Assembly: GCA_019055375.1 (NCBI GenBank)
Contig: JAHQIW010000800.1
Span: 26,030-90,029 of the forward strand
Reading direction: 5' to 3'
Length of the DNA stretch: 64,000 nt
From: Parelaphostrongylus tenuis
Taxonomy: Eukaryota > Nematoda > Chromadorea > Rhabditida > Metastrongylidae
Shown piece after piece: positions 33,042 through 44,147 of the stretch (positions within the stretch are counted from its first letter, which is position 1; each line of letters starts with the position of its first letter). Under the pieces are notes generated by a model that did not search any database, was not told where the DNA came from, and saw only the letters and a program-made list of their open reading frames with translations. The translations under genes and the position numbers were made by a program.

Positions 33042-33311
33042 GTGATTTTCGTAGTCTTCCGCCACCACAGGGCATTCGTGTCACGTAAGATATTACGGGC
33101 TTTACTGCATGAACTAGACAACTGTGTACGAAAAATAAAAGAAGATGGCTGGATCATCGCTTGGAATCTGGCAGAGTGGTGTATTCGCAGAGAAGCCCAT
33201 ACATCTTGTCGCTGTCTTCATAACGACAACGACAAATACCAGCACATACTCGAGTCGTACTGCGCAGTTCTGTTATCAAACACGTATGCACACTACATCA
33301 CAAGTCACTGA
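33042..33311 (+). CDS. Doubtful open frame downstream of the GTPase gene
   Basis: After a possible TTTTCGTAG acceptor, about 86 codons are open (motifs RKILRALLHELDNCVRKIKE, then AWNLAEWCIRRE and HILESYCAVLL). The overlapping frame 33145-33330 is also open and starts with a methionine, so the reading frame is ambiguous. No family is recognised. It could be a gene fragment or chance. Confidence 0.25.
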   Translation: MIFVVFRHHRAFVSRKILRALLHELDNCVRKIKEDGWIIAWNLAEWCIRREAHTSCRCLHNDNDKYQHILESYCAVLLSNTYAHYITSH

Positions 33312-33749
33312 TCACTACTGCATTGTTTAGTCGAACGGCGTACGAGGAACATCACGGAACAAGGTATTATATCTGAAACGTAATGAAAGCTTTTCAACTA
33401 TACAAAACCAATAATTTATTGCAGAATAAATTTCTCACCGATTTCAGCAAACAATCTGTTAAATTTAGCTCCGCAATAAGTTTAGAAGGTTAAAGGCTAG
33501 AATTCTTTACTGTCACCATCTGTGGGTCACTCAACTTCCTAAACAGAGCGTTCACCCCTCACTAGAGTGATAACGGTGGAGCACATTATTACTGCCAGTT
33601 AAAAGTTTGTATGAACGGTCAAGCGATTTGAAAGCCCAAACATTCCACAGCGGTCTTTGGTTGCCAACTTCATTTTGTGGCAGCTGAGCAAGTCAGAGTG
33701 AGAAATATTTAAAAATGTCAGCACATTCCTATTCGATTCGTTTCGACAG

Positions 33750-33907
33750 GGAAGGATACTTACCAAGGAGATGTGCTCAACCAATATTCTACGACGTTTG
33801 AGAGGAAGATGAAAAAGGACCAACTAAATACTAGGAGTACTGGGATCAGCACGACGAAGAGAAAAAAAACAGTGGGAAGACGGATCAATAAAGTGCAAGA
33901 GTTTCTT
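33750..33907 (+). repeat. SINE family B copy, 3' part
   Basis: From AAGGAGATGTGCTCAACCA to GGATCAATAAAGTGCAAGA this matches the 3' half of the copy at 7.66-7.90 kb. The tRNA-like head is missing. Confidence 0.55.
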
Positions 33908-34194
33908 TTTCTAGAGAAACCTCTACAAATGAGCATCTATGAGTATTTTCCGTTGAAAGAATTGAAGCAGAAAAGAAAAGAAGAAGAGAAGAAGGCAAGA
34001 AAGAAGAATATGACGACACTATAATTATTATAAAGCAATAGCCCAACATGAATATGAAAATCGCCTAGGTTTTGCTCAAAACAAAGAGAAAAAATATTGA
34101 GGAGAATGCCAATATTGTCGACATTGCAAACAGCATGCAAATTCAACTATGTAATTAGTGCTGGGTTCTTTCATAACCTCTTTTGCACTATTAT

Positions 34195-34401
34195 CTAATT
34201 AGTTTTTTTATATGAATGAGTTCTTGTCAAAGACTGGGGTATGGTGGAGAATAGTGTAGTAGCTTGGCCAGATACTTCAATACGGTCGTAGCACCATCGC
34301 TCGCAATCAAAATGAAAAGGGCTAAACTCAAAGTCACGCCTCGATGAATACCTCATGATTTGACCGTCCAAATTCACCGTATATTTTTGATAATTTTTCA
34401 C
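34195..34401 (-). CDS. Candidate exon with CUB-like texture
   Basis: The frame includes RRDFEFSPFHFDCERWCYDR followed by IEVSG, reminiscent of the acidic, aromatic-Cys pattern near the end of CUB domains. Limits are not set by clear splice sites, and the family call is weak. It lies downstream of the zinc-finger gene on the same strand and could belong to a different gene. Confidence 0.25.
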   Translation of the reverse strand: MKNYQKYTVNLDGQIMRYSSRRDFEFSPFHFDCERWCYDRIEVSGQATTLFSTIPQSLTRTHSYKKTN

Positions 34402-34734
34402 AGATTTAACATCTCTTCCACGCCATGAAGCAGCACTGCAGGAGGAAAAATTTCAAGTCTGCAACCAACTCAAAAGTGATCTCACCGACTTCTTTGATCG
34501 CCATCATTCTTCCTGCGAGAAAAGCACCAATCTTTGTGCAACAAAATAGCTGCATATCATTAAACAATGTAGATTATAATTTTGATCAAGTGATTTGTAA
34601 GAGAAAAGCAGGCTAATTAACGAAAGTTTGGAAATGCGAGGAATTTTTGGAGAAACATAGTCACAGTTTGACCTGAAAGTGCTCCCTCGTCAAAGCAAAA
34701 TGCCGTTTTTCACCTAAATTTGAGAGCTGAACAC

Positions 34735-34740
34735 TTTATT
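34735..34740 (-). terminator. Polyadenylation signal AATAAA of the zinc-finger gene
   Basis: A canonical AATAAA on the minus strand, about 70 nt after the stop codon at 34810-34812. Confidence 0.6.
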
Positions 34741-34809
34741 ATTTGCAACATACATGTGGAATTTGACAAACATGACACAAAGCAGAAAAATACAAGCAAG
34801 AATTCACAG

Positions 34810-36823
34810 TTATAACTGCACGGTCGTTGCATCTCTTACGGCGCCCAGAATTCTAGTTCGGTTACTTCGCTCCTTATTCATGATTTGGTTGCGTGGCTGC
34901 AAATGAATTGAAAAAACTCAAGAGAGTCCAGACATGTGAATAAGAAGAAACATTCATATTCACCGCAATAATCCTTGAATAGTCGGCATATGACTTCTCA
35001 TCATAGCTACCATTAAGCACATCTCTTGTCATTGCAATGCTTTCATTGCATATGTTTTCAATCCTTAAGAAAAATTACATTGTGAATTCCAATTCTAGGA
35101 AATTCAACAAAAAAAGTCTGGATAGATGATTGAAATAGAAGTATGAAAGCTTAGACTCATTTCATATGGCACACGATTGTAGACTTAACTTCACACACTT
35201 TATTATCCACAATCATAGTGACTTTTTTCACTGTACGGATCCCAGTCTTGCAGCATTCAATCGTTTTTAGCCTTCTTGAACGCTGTGGAAAACTAGTCAA
35301 GTGCGTGTCCTTGCAGCCTCGAGGATAGCCTGACTGTAGCGTTCCATAGAGCGTTTCTTGTTGACCACTAGAGAGTGTTGAGGGTCGGGATTCAGCCCTG
35401 CGCGCGCCGTGACGGGCATCACAACCACTTGGTTATGGTGCTCTAATAGTAAACTACTCTTTATTATAGTTTATCTCGAGCTATCCCAATTGCGATGTTA
35501 TCCAAGTCTCGACATAACTGCATAAAAAAGTGTGAAGGATAAAGCACTCGAAGTTGATCAATCTCTGAGGAATGCGTCATGCATTCATCTTCAATTCTTT
35601 TTACTTCGTTTGAGGTGATTGAATGCATATCTGGCCTTTACAATGACTCGCGGTGGCCTCCCGCTGAACCGAGTCAGTGCTGCTTATCCTCCCAGACAAT
35701 TCTGAAACCAGTCTGTACCAATTTGCCGACTCTGGAGGGATGGATGGCTTGGTGAGCCATGAGCGCGAGATCGAACCATTGATCTGTGGGTGACGCAGAG
35801 CACCCCTAACCACTGCGCCACATGCACTACTATATTTGCATACACACTAGTTATGTTTCTATTCGCCGCACATAAGGTAAAATTCCCTCAGAGCTTACCT
35901 GTTCTCTGTGAACGAGTCACTGTGCTGAGTAACCACTCCTCGACCACTGTGGCATCGTCGGATATGTGACGATACAAAAATTTCTTTGCTGTGACAGAAA
36001 CCACAAAACGAGCACTTATATTTACGATAGTCGAGATGCGCACTAATGTGAAGACGTCTGAATGTTGATTGTCAGTGTCGGTGTTAGCTGAATAAACAAT
36101 AACTTCATTCATTGATCACAATTGAAAACACTTCATTCGACTCCATGCTGTCGACTTCTTGGTGAATCTGCCAAGAACGGATCAACGTCGAAACTTTTAT
36201 CTTTTTATCAACTAAACCCACTTAGAATCTGCTGTTTTAAAGTAAAATCGGCGAAATGAAAATAACCGAAATAGATTGTTGCAAAGATCTTGCATCGTAA
36301 AGCAGTAATTGAAATATATACATTACTAACCGGCTACGTGAGCAGACCCATTCCTTACAAATAGCACATATGATGTTCGGATAGAATTTTACATCATTGT
36401 GTTTTGCAACAGTCGGTCTGAAGCCTAAAATCAATGTTAAAGATTTACTCAGTCACTTATTTCACTCATTCCGTCACCATAAAATTGCTAAGGTGTAGAA
36501 CCTGGAGATTTCCTATATGGAAGCGAATGAATAAAATCCGAAGACGATGCTGATGACTTAGTCTTTGAAAGAGCAGAACAAAGAACTTTCGGGTGGATTA
36601 TGTCAGACAATTCCTCATTCCTCGTTTCTGCAAACACTAAGAACATGCATTAAGGCAAGAAATTGTTAAAAAACCAGAAAGTAATGACGCTTCAATCAAA
36701 AATGGAAAACCGAATAGTGTTCACCGTTGCTGTTCAATCGCGTAATGAGATTAACCAGTGCGGTGGCATTCAATATAATTCCCATATTATCGCAGTTCGT
36801 GTCCTTGGCCTGATGTACAAAGG
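34810..36823 (-). CDS. C2H2 zinc-finger protein
   Basis: Six minus-strand exons join in phase: 36823-36725, 36627-36502, 36424-36331, 36057-35899, 35063-34964 and 34896-34810 (TAA). They give 220 residues without the start. Two adjacent fingers are visible. The first is CAICKEWVCSRSR joined across an intron to RLHISAH (CX2C-X11-HX3H, one residue short of the usual spacing). The second is YKCSFCGFCHSKEIFVSSH then IRRCH (CX2C-X12-HX4H). The segment before them is Ser-rich (SKTKSSASSSDF). The tail runs through ENICNESIAMTRDVLNGS to RILGAVRDATTVQL. A nuclear DNA-binding or RNA-binding role is inferred from the fingers. The 36057-35899 exon uses AACATTCAG as acceptor. The 0.84-kb intron before exon 35063 hosts two SINEs. 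The acceptor of exon 35063 is TCTTAAG, weaker than usual but phase-correct. A 5' exon is missing. Confidence 0.75.
35245..35455 (-). repeat. SINE family B copy
   Basis: Reversed relative to the 7.66-kb copy: a tRNA-like head near 35455, then GGCTATCCTCGAGGCTGCAA and a 3' ATGCTGCAAGACTGGGATCC. Located in a zinc-finger gene intron, same strand as the gene. Confidence 0.6.
35525..35826 (-). repeat. SINE family A copy, best preserved
   Basis: On the minus strand it starts with a tRNA-like head (GTGGCGCAGTGGTTAGGGGT and a B-box-like GGTTCGATCTC). The body has GAGTCGGCAAATTGGTACAG and GAGTCATTGTAAAGGCCAGA, and it ends in GAGTGCTTTATCC. About 300 nt. It is a tRNA-derived SINE by structure, with two further copies in this window. 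Confidence 0.75.
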
Positions 36824-37074
36824 CTGAAAAAATTGGTTTGCTTCGTTCATGAACTAACCTACACCTTTACCACTATTCTTTTTCTTCTCTTTTCTTTTTC
36901 TTTCCAATTCCACAAAATTTTGTATTCACGGTTACATTTGCTTACTACATTTCTTGACGACGTAATCTGATCATTTATTGAAATTCACAAACTTTACCTC
37001 ATTCAGTACAGTGTAACCAAAATAGCACAAAGCGACTGCAAATTTTTTTCCTGAGAGAACTGTAAGAACTAATT

Positions 37075-37215
37075 ATGACATAGAAGAAGGCTGGTAGCTC
37101 GGGTGATGCCGAGGCGCCGACACGATGTTGATTTGGTCCCTCACCGGATTCACCAAGGCTCTCATGCCACCGAGATAGGGAGATTCGTACCACACTTGTC
37201 TGGACAGAAAAAAAA
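37075..37215 (-). repeat. Diverged SINE-A-like fragment
   Basis: On the minus strand, CCAGACAAGTGTGGTACGAA and GGCATGAGAGCCTTGGTGA resemble the SINE-A middle block. Old and partial. Confidence 0.3.
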
Positions 37216-38277
37216 GCTCCCTATATTCTAAGGAACACTCTCACTCAACTATCTCAGGTTTCCAGCTGGAATAAACTCGAGCACATTCATCAGCATTCAT
37301 AAGAAAGACAACAATTCTCGTACAACAGTTGAACCAACACGTGACAATTTGAAGACTTTCATGGATGGTAATAAATGCTTGTAAACGGATCGAATGCGGG
37401 AAGCGGTGGATTTCACGATTCATATGACAGAATGGGTCTGTTGAATTTAGGAAAAAATACTATTGGCAAATAAGAAGTCGTAGTGTGGAAAGAAATATTG
37501 AACGAGCGCTTACTAAGAAAAAGCATAAAATCGCGGGCTTCCTCTCTCGACAAGCCATTGTTGTTAATGAAACGTATTACATCTTGTTCCGGAAAGCCAA
37601 ACGCTGACTCTAAAATTAGTCAGGTACTTAGACTTACAAGAACAGCTAGAATAAACATTGATTTAGAAAGTGCAAAATGGGTTCAAATATCACTCTAGTA
37701 GGAGCAAAAACATCGCAACATTTATTTTTATTTCCATCATAATGGTTTAACCATTAGCCTACTTGATATGCTATTAGCATACGAATACCTCTACTTCTTC
37801 CTGACTTCATGCTATTTGGCGTACTTGGAGAATCCATGCTACCTCTGAAAACATAGTCTCATCTAGCATAACCTGTCCATAGAGCTACTTATCTAAAGTC
37901 AACTCGCTATTTAGCGCGGTAAATTAATCTTGGGATTCTGTATGGAAGTCTTGAAGACACTTTGTACGAATATACCGGAAGCCACGAAAAGGACGAAAAC
38001 GTTTGTATGAAAACGATAAATTTCTCGACTTTGATCTCCTATTACCATCGTCACAATGGTTGGCTACAAACCAAAGAGGCTGCGCAATTAATGCATTTCA
38101 GTCTCGTTAACAATCATCAATTAGCACATGATTTATTTTAACGCTCAAACGCGACATCGACCTTATTGCTTTTGCATGATGCAGAAGATAGTTGTTGATC
38201 TCTCGTATATCTTGTTCCCAGTCGCAAGTACATTTCCTGGCTTAGCAATTTCAAAATAGATCATAATAATAGAATAA

Positions 38278-38572
38278 AAGAATAAAGCACTCAGCGTTGA
38301 TCAATCCCTGAGGGATGAGCTATTCATTCGTCTTTGATTTTTAACTTTATGAGATGATTAAATGCATATCTGGCCTTTATAGTACAGGTGGTGGCATTAC
38401 CGCTATCTCGAGTCAGTGCTGCTTATCCTTCCATATAAGTCTGGGACCACTCTAGTATCAGATTACCAAGCCCGGAGGGATGGATGACTTGGTGAGCCAT
38501 TAGAGCTGAGATCGAACCATCGACCTTGTGTGCGGCGCTAAACACGTCTAGTCACTGAGCCACATTGTTTGA
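38278..38572 (-). repeat. SINE family A copy
   Basis: Same orientation and blocks as the 35.5-kb copy (AATGTGGCTCAGTGACTAGA head, GGCCAGATATGCATTTAATC, GAGTGCTTTATTC end). The middle is somewhat degraded. Confidence 0.7.
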
Positions 38573-39999
38573 GCTTGGGTAGATTGATACTGAAGTCACT
38601 ACTAAGTCAACGTTTCAATGCCTTTGTATTCTTCAGCGTTGATAATTCCAGGCGACTTTCCTCAGTCGGACGTCACCGTTTTGGTTCTTCATCTTCGTTA
38701 ACGCTAGAGTCGAATCGTGCTCGGTGATAAAGCGTCACTTTTCTTTCCATGTCACCAGTCACTGGCAAACAACAAACATCCATATAGAGACATCGCTCAG
38801 TGAAGCTTTTCATTCGAGCGGTCCTACTCCGAATAAGATTAACAAGCTCTAAAGAAGACGATGAAATCGAAGCATTGGCTCAATCTAGGTTTCGGTATCA
38901 ACCTCGTATGAGCTCAATCATGTAAAGAAATTATCAATTACTCTTAACGATATTTGGTGAAAGGTTTTTGAAACATCGATTAAAACTACTGACAATATAT
39001 CTCTTAGATGATGCCTTAACTTTTGAGCTTAGAGCTTTAACAATTTGCATTACTTTGTTCACTTCATCAAAAGTGTCATGAATGTCATACGGTTATCGAT
39101 GTCTCAATTCTAAATTATTGATATGTATGCGTTTATTGCTCAAAGATACAAATTTCAACAAGAGTTTTCTTACCTATCCTATTATAACATAGAACTCTTC
39201 GACAATATTGTAATTATGCGTTAAGAGTTTAAATAACATTTTACTACATTGCATGACGGTTCGCCAAAATTATTAGACTGAAGTTAAAGCACATTATAGA
39301 GAAAGGAAATAACGAACGCAGACAGAGCACCAACGGCACATGTGGTTCGCTATCATATTGAGGGATAGCTTGACCCCATTCTCTGCTAGGTCAGTGTGTC
39401 AAATTGAGGCTCACGGATGACCTCAATGCCAATGACGAAGGCATCGCATTTATGTCGAGGGCTGTTTGGAAATTTCTTGTGCAAACTGTACGAAGTCGTG
39501 AAATTATGTGGTGTAAAAGAAGAAAGAAGAACATCGGGCGAAAATCGAATGAATCATCATCGTGGTTTTATGGTGAATTGAGAAAGTGTGGAGTTCTTTG
39601 AAGGTTCATCAATTTGAAAATGACTCGAACGATTTTAGATAGTAGTAGAAACCATCACTGGACAGGAATCATTGAAATTAATGGGCTTACGAACTCGACA
39701 CAGCAACTTCTTATGGGGATGCTCGATAGCTCTTAATCGGAATCACGGCATTATTCACGGCGGCAATTCCAGAATGATGGCCCAGTAAAAGCTAGCTACA
39801 CTCAGAAATATGTGATTTCGGTCGTAAACATCGAAAATGAATTAGTGTTGAATCAATAGATATGCATTTTATTCCCAGTTTTATTACTGGCTTCTCCGAA
39901 CCAATACCGCCATGAATCAGAAAAAATAATTTCATAATTTCATGTAAAATTTCTTGATTGATGTCATTAGAAAGGAATTCATTCTGGCTCAAGTTTAAG
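38573..39999. other. No supported gene
   Basis: Short frames only; the plus-strand frame 39404-39601 has no splice support. Confidence 0.35.
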
Positions 40000-40019
40000 T
40001 GAGTTTAGTTTTTTCAAAT

Positions 40020-40880
40020 ATTAGTTTCCATACCAATAAATAAATCTACAGCTTCAGTAATTCGACATCCACTGTGATTCTATCAAATGTTTCTTCTGAA
40101 GAGGCTTTGGCAACTTGATAAGTTTTACCAGTGCTTTCTTCGAAGAGCTTCGATCAGCGAAGAATTGTCAGTAATTGACTCTGGTTCGTTTATGCTCATA
40201 TGTACAACATAGTCCCTATAGACAGATTTATTCATGAAAAAGGTAAGGACCAAATAAAAGGCAAGATGAACGCTATTGCTCATAGTAAGAGCATTGAGAG
40301 GACACTAGTTATGCCGTTCAGCGGTGGATTTGAATCCTGATTTCCAAAGTTGATCTTAACATGTCTGCACAAAGTTTTCAACTTTTTTTTGATCAAACTC
40401 GAGCCGATGTTCCAAAAAGTGCGAGAGTTTGAAAAACCCAAATCAGACTAGAGCTGAATCATCTTCTCGATTGTTTGATGCTGGATTATCAAGCATTTTA
40501 GTCTCCCGACGTGCAGGTAATTAAACTTCCTTCCGCTGAATCCCTAGCACAGCAATCGTCACCATCCTCTTCAAATCTTCCCCCTGCAACAGACATGTTA
40601 GGGATCCGACGAGAAGTTGGATTTTGATAGTTACCTCAACGATATATTCCGTCTCTGAATCAAGTCTTTGCTGATTCGCCAGCTGCCTGTAATCGACTCG
40701 GAATCGCTTGTGTCTATATGTAGGATACAGTCAATGTAGATAGTCGTTTGGGAGAAATTTAGGAACACGGAGAAAAGAGATATTAACTTTGCTGAGCGTG
40801 GTAGGAGCGCTGAAGAACTATAACCATGGCGTTTTCGGGTGGGCTTACATATGGACTGAAAACTATGAATTCTAACAATA
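40020..40880 (-). CDS. Tandemly duplicated exon-like segments, unrecognised gene
   Basis: Two segments, about 40080-40345 and about 40600-40880, look like diverged tandem copies. Both encode on the minus strand a conserved core: DYVVHMSINEPESITDNSS in one, DCILHIDTSDSESITGSWR in the other. Each is followed by a GT donor. In the second copy a 51-nt intron (40584-40634) leads to a small terminal exon, 40583-40521, reading GEDLKRMVTIAVLGIQRKEV then TAA. In the first, a possible terminal exon reads ETFDRITVDVELLKL then a stop near 40030. Frames do not all phase, so either the models are incomplete or one copy is decaying. Family unknown. Confidence 0.35.
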
Positions 40881-40892
40881 GCTTCCACTCGA

Positions 40893-41300
40893 CTACTTTG
40901 AGACCTCGCTCAAGATTAATATATCCTGACAGCATTTTTTGAACCTTTCATGAATAAGATCTTTTAAGGCACTTATAGTTTGCCAAACACGTGTTTCGGC
41001 TCTTTGGTTTCATCGGTAGCGCCACGAGGTTTCAAAATAGGCTACTGAAAGGTATTACTACAAATGCTTTGTAGCAGCCGCAAGAAATTAAATCGCGATA
41101 CTTTTACCGCACATTGAGTGTTCACAATTCGGCGCACTTTCTTCTATATAGAGGGTATGTCTCCGAGGAACTGACTAAACCGAAAGGCACTGCGCCATTG
41201 ATGAGGATGAGAGGCCGAAACACCTTTTTTAGCACTCTATAAGTCGTAGCAAACCGCATGAAAGGTCCAAAATATGCTGTCAAGACTATGAATTGTGTAC
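40893..41300. mobile_element. Inverted-repeat element FB5 with hammerhead relics
   Basis: The left arm (minus) starts GACCTCGCTCAAGATTAATA with CCTGACAGCATTTTTTGAAC. The right arm (plus) ends GAAAGGTCCAAAATATGCTG. These are inverted copies of each other. Hammerhead traces face inward: GCCGAAACACGTGTTTG on the minus strand near 40985-41000, with CCGATGA for CTGATGA, and GGCCGAAACACC with TTGATGA on the plus strand near 41194-41223. Both cores have lost C3 or U4, so neither should cleave. Confidence 0.6.
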
Positions 41301-41537
41301 AGTATAACGATATTTTACTATTGGCAATGTGATTCACAAGCATTGAGATGTACATTAAAGGCTATCACCAAATGCTTGCTAAAATCGCGTCTAATATAAC
41401 ACTCAATTGCAGCCAGTTTGATCTATACGCAGTGAGATATTTTACTTATTTGTTCATTTACACGAGCCCGGCACCAAAAATTTTCTTGTGCGGATCTCAC
41501 TACTTCTAGCAATAGATTCCTTTTTCATCTTTATCTT

Positions 41538-41737
41538 GAATGAGAAGGAGTTCTGATCGAGCATCCCCTTGCAATCACGAGGATAGCCTGCCTGGCTGTG
41601 GCGTTCCATAGGGCGTTCTTAGTGACTGCCAGAGAGAGTTGTGGGGCGTGGGGGGGGGGGGGGTTAGAGGTGTAGAGCTTTGCACCACTCGGGCTGCGAC
41701 GAGCATCACAACCACTCGGCCACGGCACCCCAGCAGT
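41538..41737 (-). repeat. SINE family B copy with poly-G run
   Basis: The minus strand starts with a leucine- or serine-tRNA-like head (GTGCCGTGGCCGAGTGGTTG). The body includes AACGCCCTATGGAACGCCAC and GGCTATCCTCGTGATTGCAA. A 14-G run at 41650-41663 (plus strand) is the only long homopolymer of G in the window. Confidence 0.65.
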
Positions 41738-42539
41738 CAGATATTCATGAAGAAAATACTTTGCTAAGAATACATTTCAATTGCGACATTCTGTACACTG
41801 ACAGAAAAGAATAACAGCAATTTGCCATAAAATGCCACTGTCATTCATCGTGGGAGCAATCCTGCTGAAATAAGCTATACTGACGATTAATTCACGCAGC
41901 TCACGTGTTGGCGATTTCATCTTGCAGCAGTGGAATTTAATCGAATTAGTTATACCGAATGGATTATGTGAGCGATATACAGCCATCAAAATTTATGCAA
42001 CTAAAGGAAGAAAGTGAGACCAGCCCCACCATCATTATCCACGATGCGTTGAAACTCTCCTTACTTCGAATTCCCTTACCCTTGCCAATAATCATCATGC
42101 TATTTGTTTCTACTGAGTCAGCGTGGAAATCAATGATCCAATATATGTGAGGCATTAGGAGAACTTGATACGCAATCCTACTCCTTTAACATAATGAAGA
42201 ATTATCACATTAGTCACTTACCGAAGTCAATCATGCAGATTATACAATCCCATGAAGTTCAGAAGAATATTTTTTCCAAAACCAGATAAGATCCATTATC
42301 AGAACAAGTAGAGTTTAGCTATAACGATTCCGACATTGTTCGTTACGATGGAACTGCTCTAGTGAAACTGAGCGCATAGATACTGAATGCTGTTAAATAA
42401 ATTAAAACTGTAATATTATTATGTCTGAACTTTTAATTTAGCGCGCATTCTTTTTCATAGTATGTGAAATAGATAAAACCATCAGATACTGCGATTCATG
42501 CAAAACGTGGAATCCTCAAGTTCTTGATTATTCTCTCAG

Positions 42540-43350
42540 ATGCTCACGTTCTTTCCACCCACCAACCGACACCCTCGCTTTTCCTTTTCTCGATCGTCTC
42601 AACCTCAATGTTGCTACCAACCACTTTGCTAATGGAAATGATCTGGAGAACACGAATCAATATGGAAGTCACCAAAAGAACATGAAAATGTCGTATAAAG
42701 AAGAGGCAGCAAATAAGAGGTTATAAGATTATCATTTCGAGTCTAGCTCTAGTTTTGATGGACCCCAATACCGACTAATTATAATTTCCCCACATCATCC
42801 CCTTGACTATGATTGTTAGCAGTACCGATGAAATAAAAACGCAGCAGGAAGGAGGAGTAAGAGCCTTTCTGGTACAATACATAGGGCGTCTAGTTAGCGA
42901 AAAGTAGTTGAAGTTCTGAGTTTTGCTCGTATCTCACCAGTATGATCGCATTTCTTATATCACTAATCAATATTTCAAGAAGGTAGACATTGAGACTAAG
43001 AAGTTTTATTTTAATGAGGTTAAGAGAATTGTAATGAGAAAAGAATAGTAATAAGTAAAACAACCTTTGCACTGTACAACATACAGGTAGTTGTTCCACA
43101 GTTGATGTGGTTGCGAAAGCAAAAATGAATCGAGAAATGAAAACCGAAGTCACACATGTGATTTCCGATAAATCATCAGGAAGTAGGAATGAAAATAATC
43201 TCACGGTCTTTTATCAGAAATTCCACCTTAATGGGCAATGTGAAAAATTATCCAAAATATACGATATGGAGGTAAGTAAAATTTACAAAGACTATGACTA
43301 AAATGACTACAATGCCATCACAGAACGGCGTCAACCGTCGCTGTGCATGA
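42540..43350 (+). CDS. Exons of an unrecognised plus-strand gene
   Basis: Exon 42540-42719 follows TTCTCTCAG and reads 59 codons (CSRSFHPPTDTLAFPFLDRL, then NVATNHFANGNDLENTNQYG, ending KEEAANKR) before GTTATA. Exon 43102-43271 follows TTCCACAG and reads VVAKAKMNREMKTEVTHV through FYQKFHLNGQCEKLSKIYDM before GTAAGTA. A 52-nt intron then leads to 43324-43350 with a short tail and TGA. The last two exons phase correctly. The first ends with two spare bases while the second needs one, so an exon in between may be missing or they may belong to different genes. The protein is hydrophilic, and no domain is recognised. Confidence 0.5.
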
Positions 43351-44070
43351 CGAATGTTTGGGGAAACAGTTAATGAACACATTGCAAAAAGATATCTAGT
43401 TGTGGATCACATAATAGTCGCGATACTGATACCATAGGTATACGAATAAGTTAAAAGTAAAGCATGTATCAGACTGCCAAGAGAGAGAAAATAGTGGGAG
43501 GAAGAGGCATCGTTAATAGCAAAGGAAAGGGTAAGGAAAGGAAACTTTAATGGTAAGTTTTCGTTTCTGGTTTATAATAAATTACTCAAATTATTGTAAA
43601 TTTAAAAATACAGCAGAGCTTCCTAGCTTAGAGTTCCAAGCACTCCTCGATAGTAAAACTCGGCGCTCTACTTGCTGGCTAAAACCACAGAAAAAAAAGG
43701 TGCTCCTGACACAAAACGCGTGATAGTCTCTGGGTCCTCTGAATTTGATTTCGGCTGAATAAAGCAAATTGCCTGTTTAGTTCGCTCTAAATAATTGCAT
43801 GACTCAGTCTGATGGTGCACTTTCTGTGTAGCAGCCAAAATCACGCAGTTTTCTGATAGCTGTAATGTGAGCACTTCTATAGGATGTCTAAAAAAGGTCT
43901 AATTACACTTGGAAAAATGATTGATGGAGCTGAAGAAGCCACACTTGAGACCATTAACATAATTCCAGTCGTCGTTAGAATCATGTAATGACCACACGCA
44001 TATCGAAGCGATCTGTCCCATTCAACGAAAAGCTGTAGATGCCAATCTAAGCAGTTCGATGCAGCGCGCG

Positions 44071-44078
44071 TATAAAAT
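44071..44078 (+). promoter_or_regulatory. TATA box of the collagen gene
   Basis: TATAAAAT lies 70 nt upstream of the start codon at 44148, in a GC-rich local context (GCGCGCG just before). Its position fits a short 5' leader. Confidence 0.5.
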
Positions 44079-44147
44079 CACTGCGGAAAGAATAAACTCT
44101 CTACAGAAGAATACGAAGCTGGCTGCCACCGAATCGCTCCTTTCATA

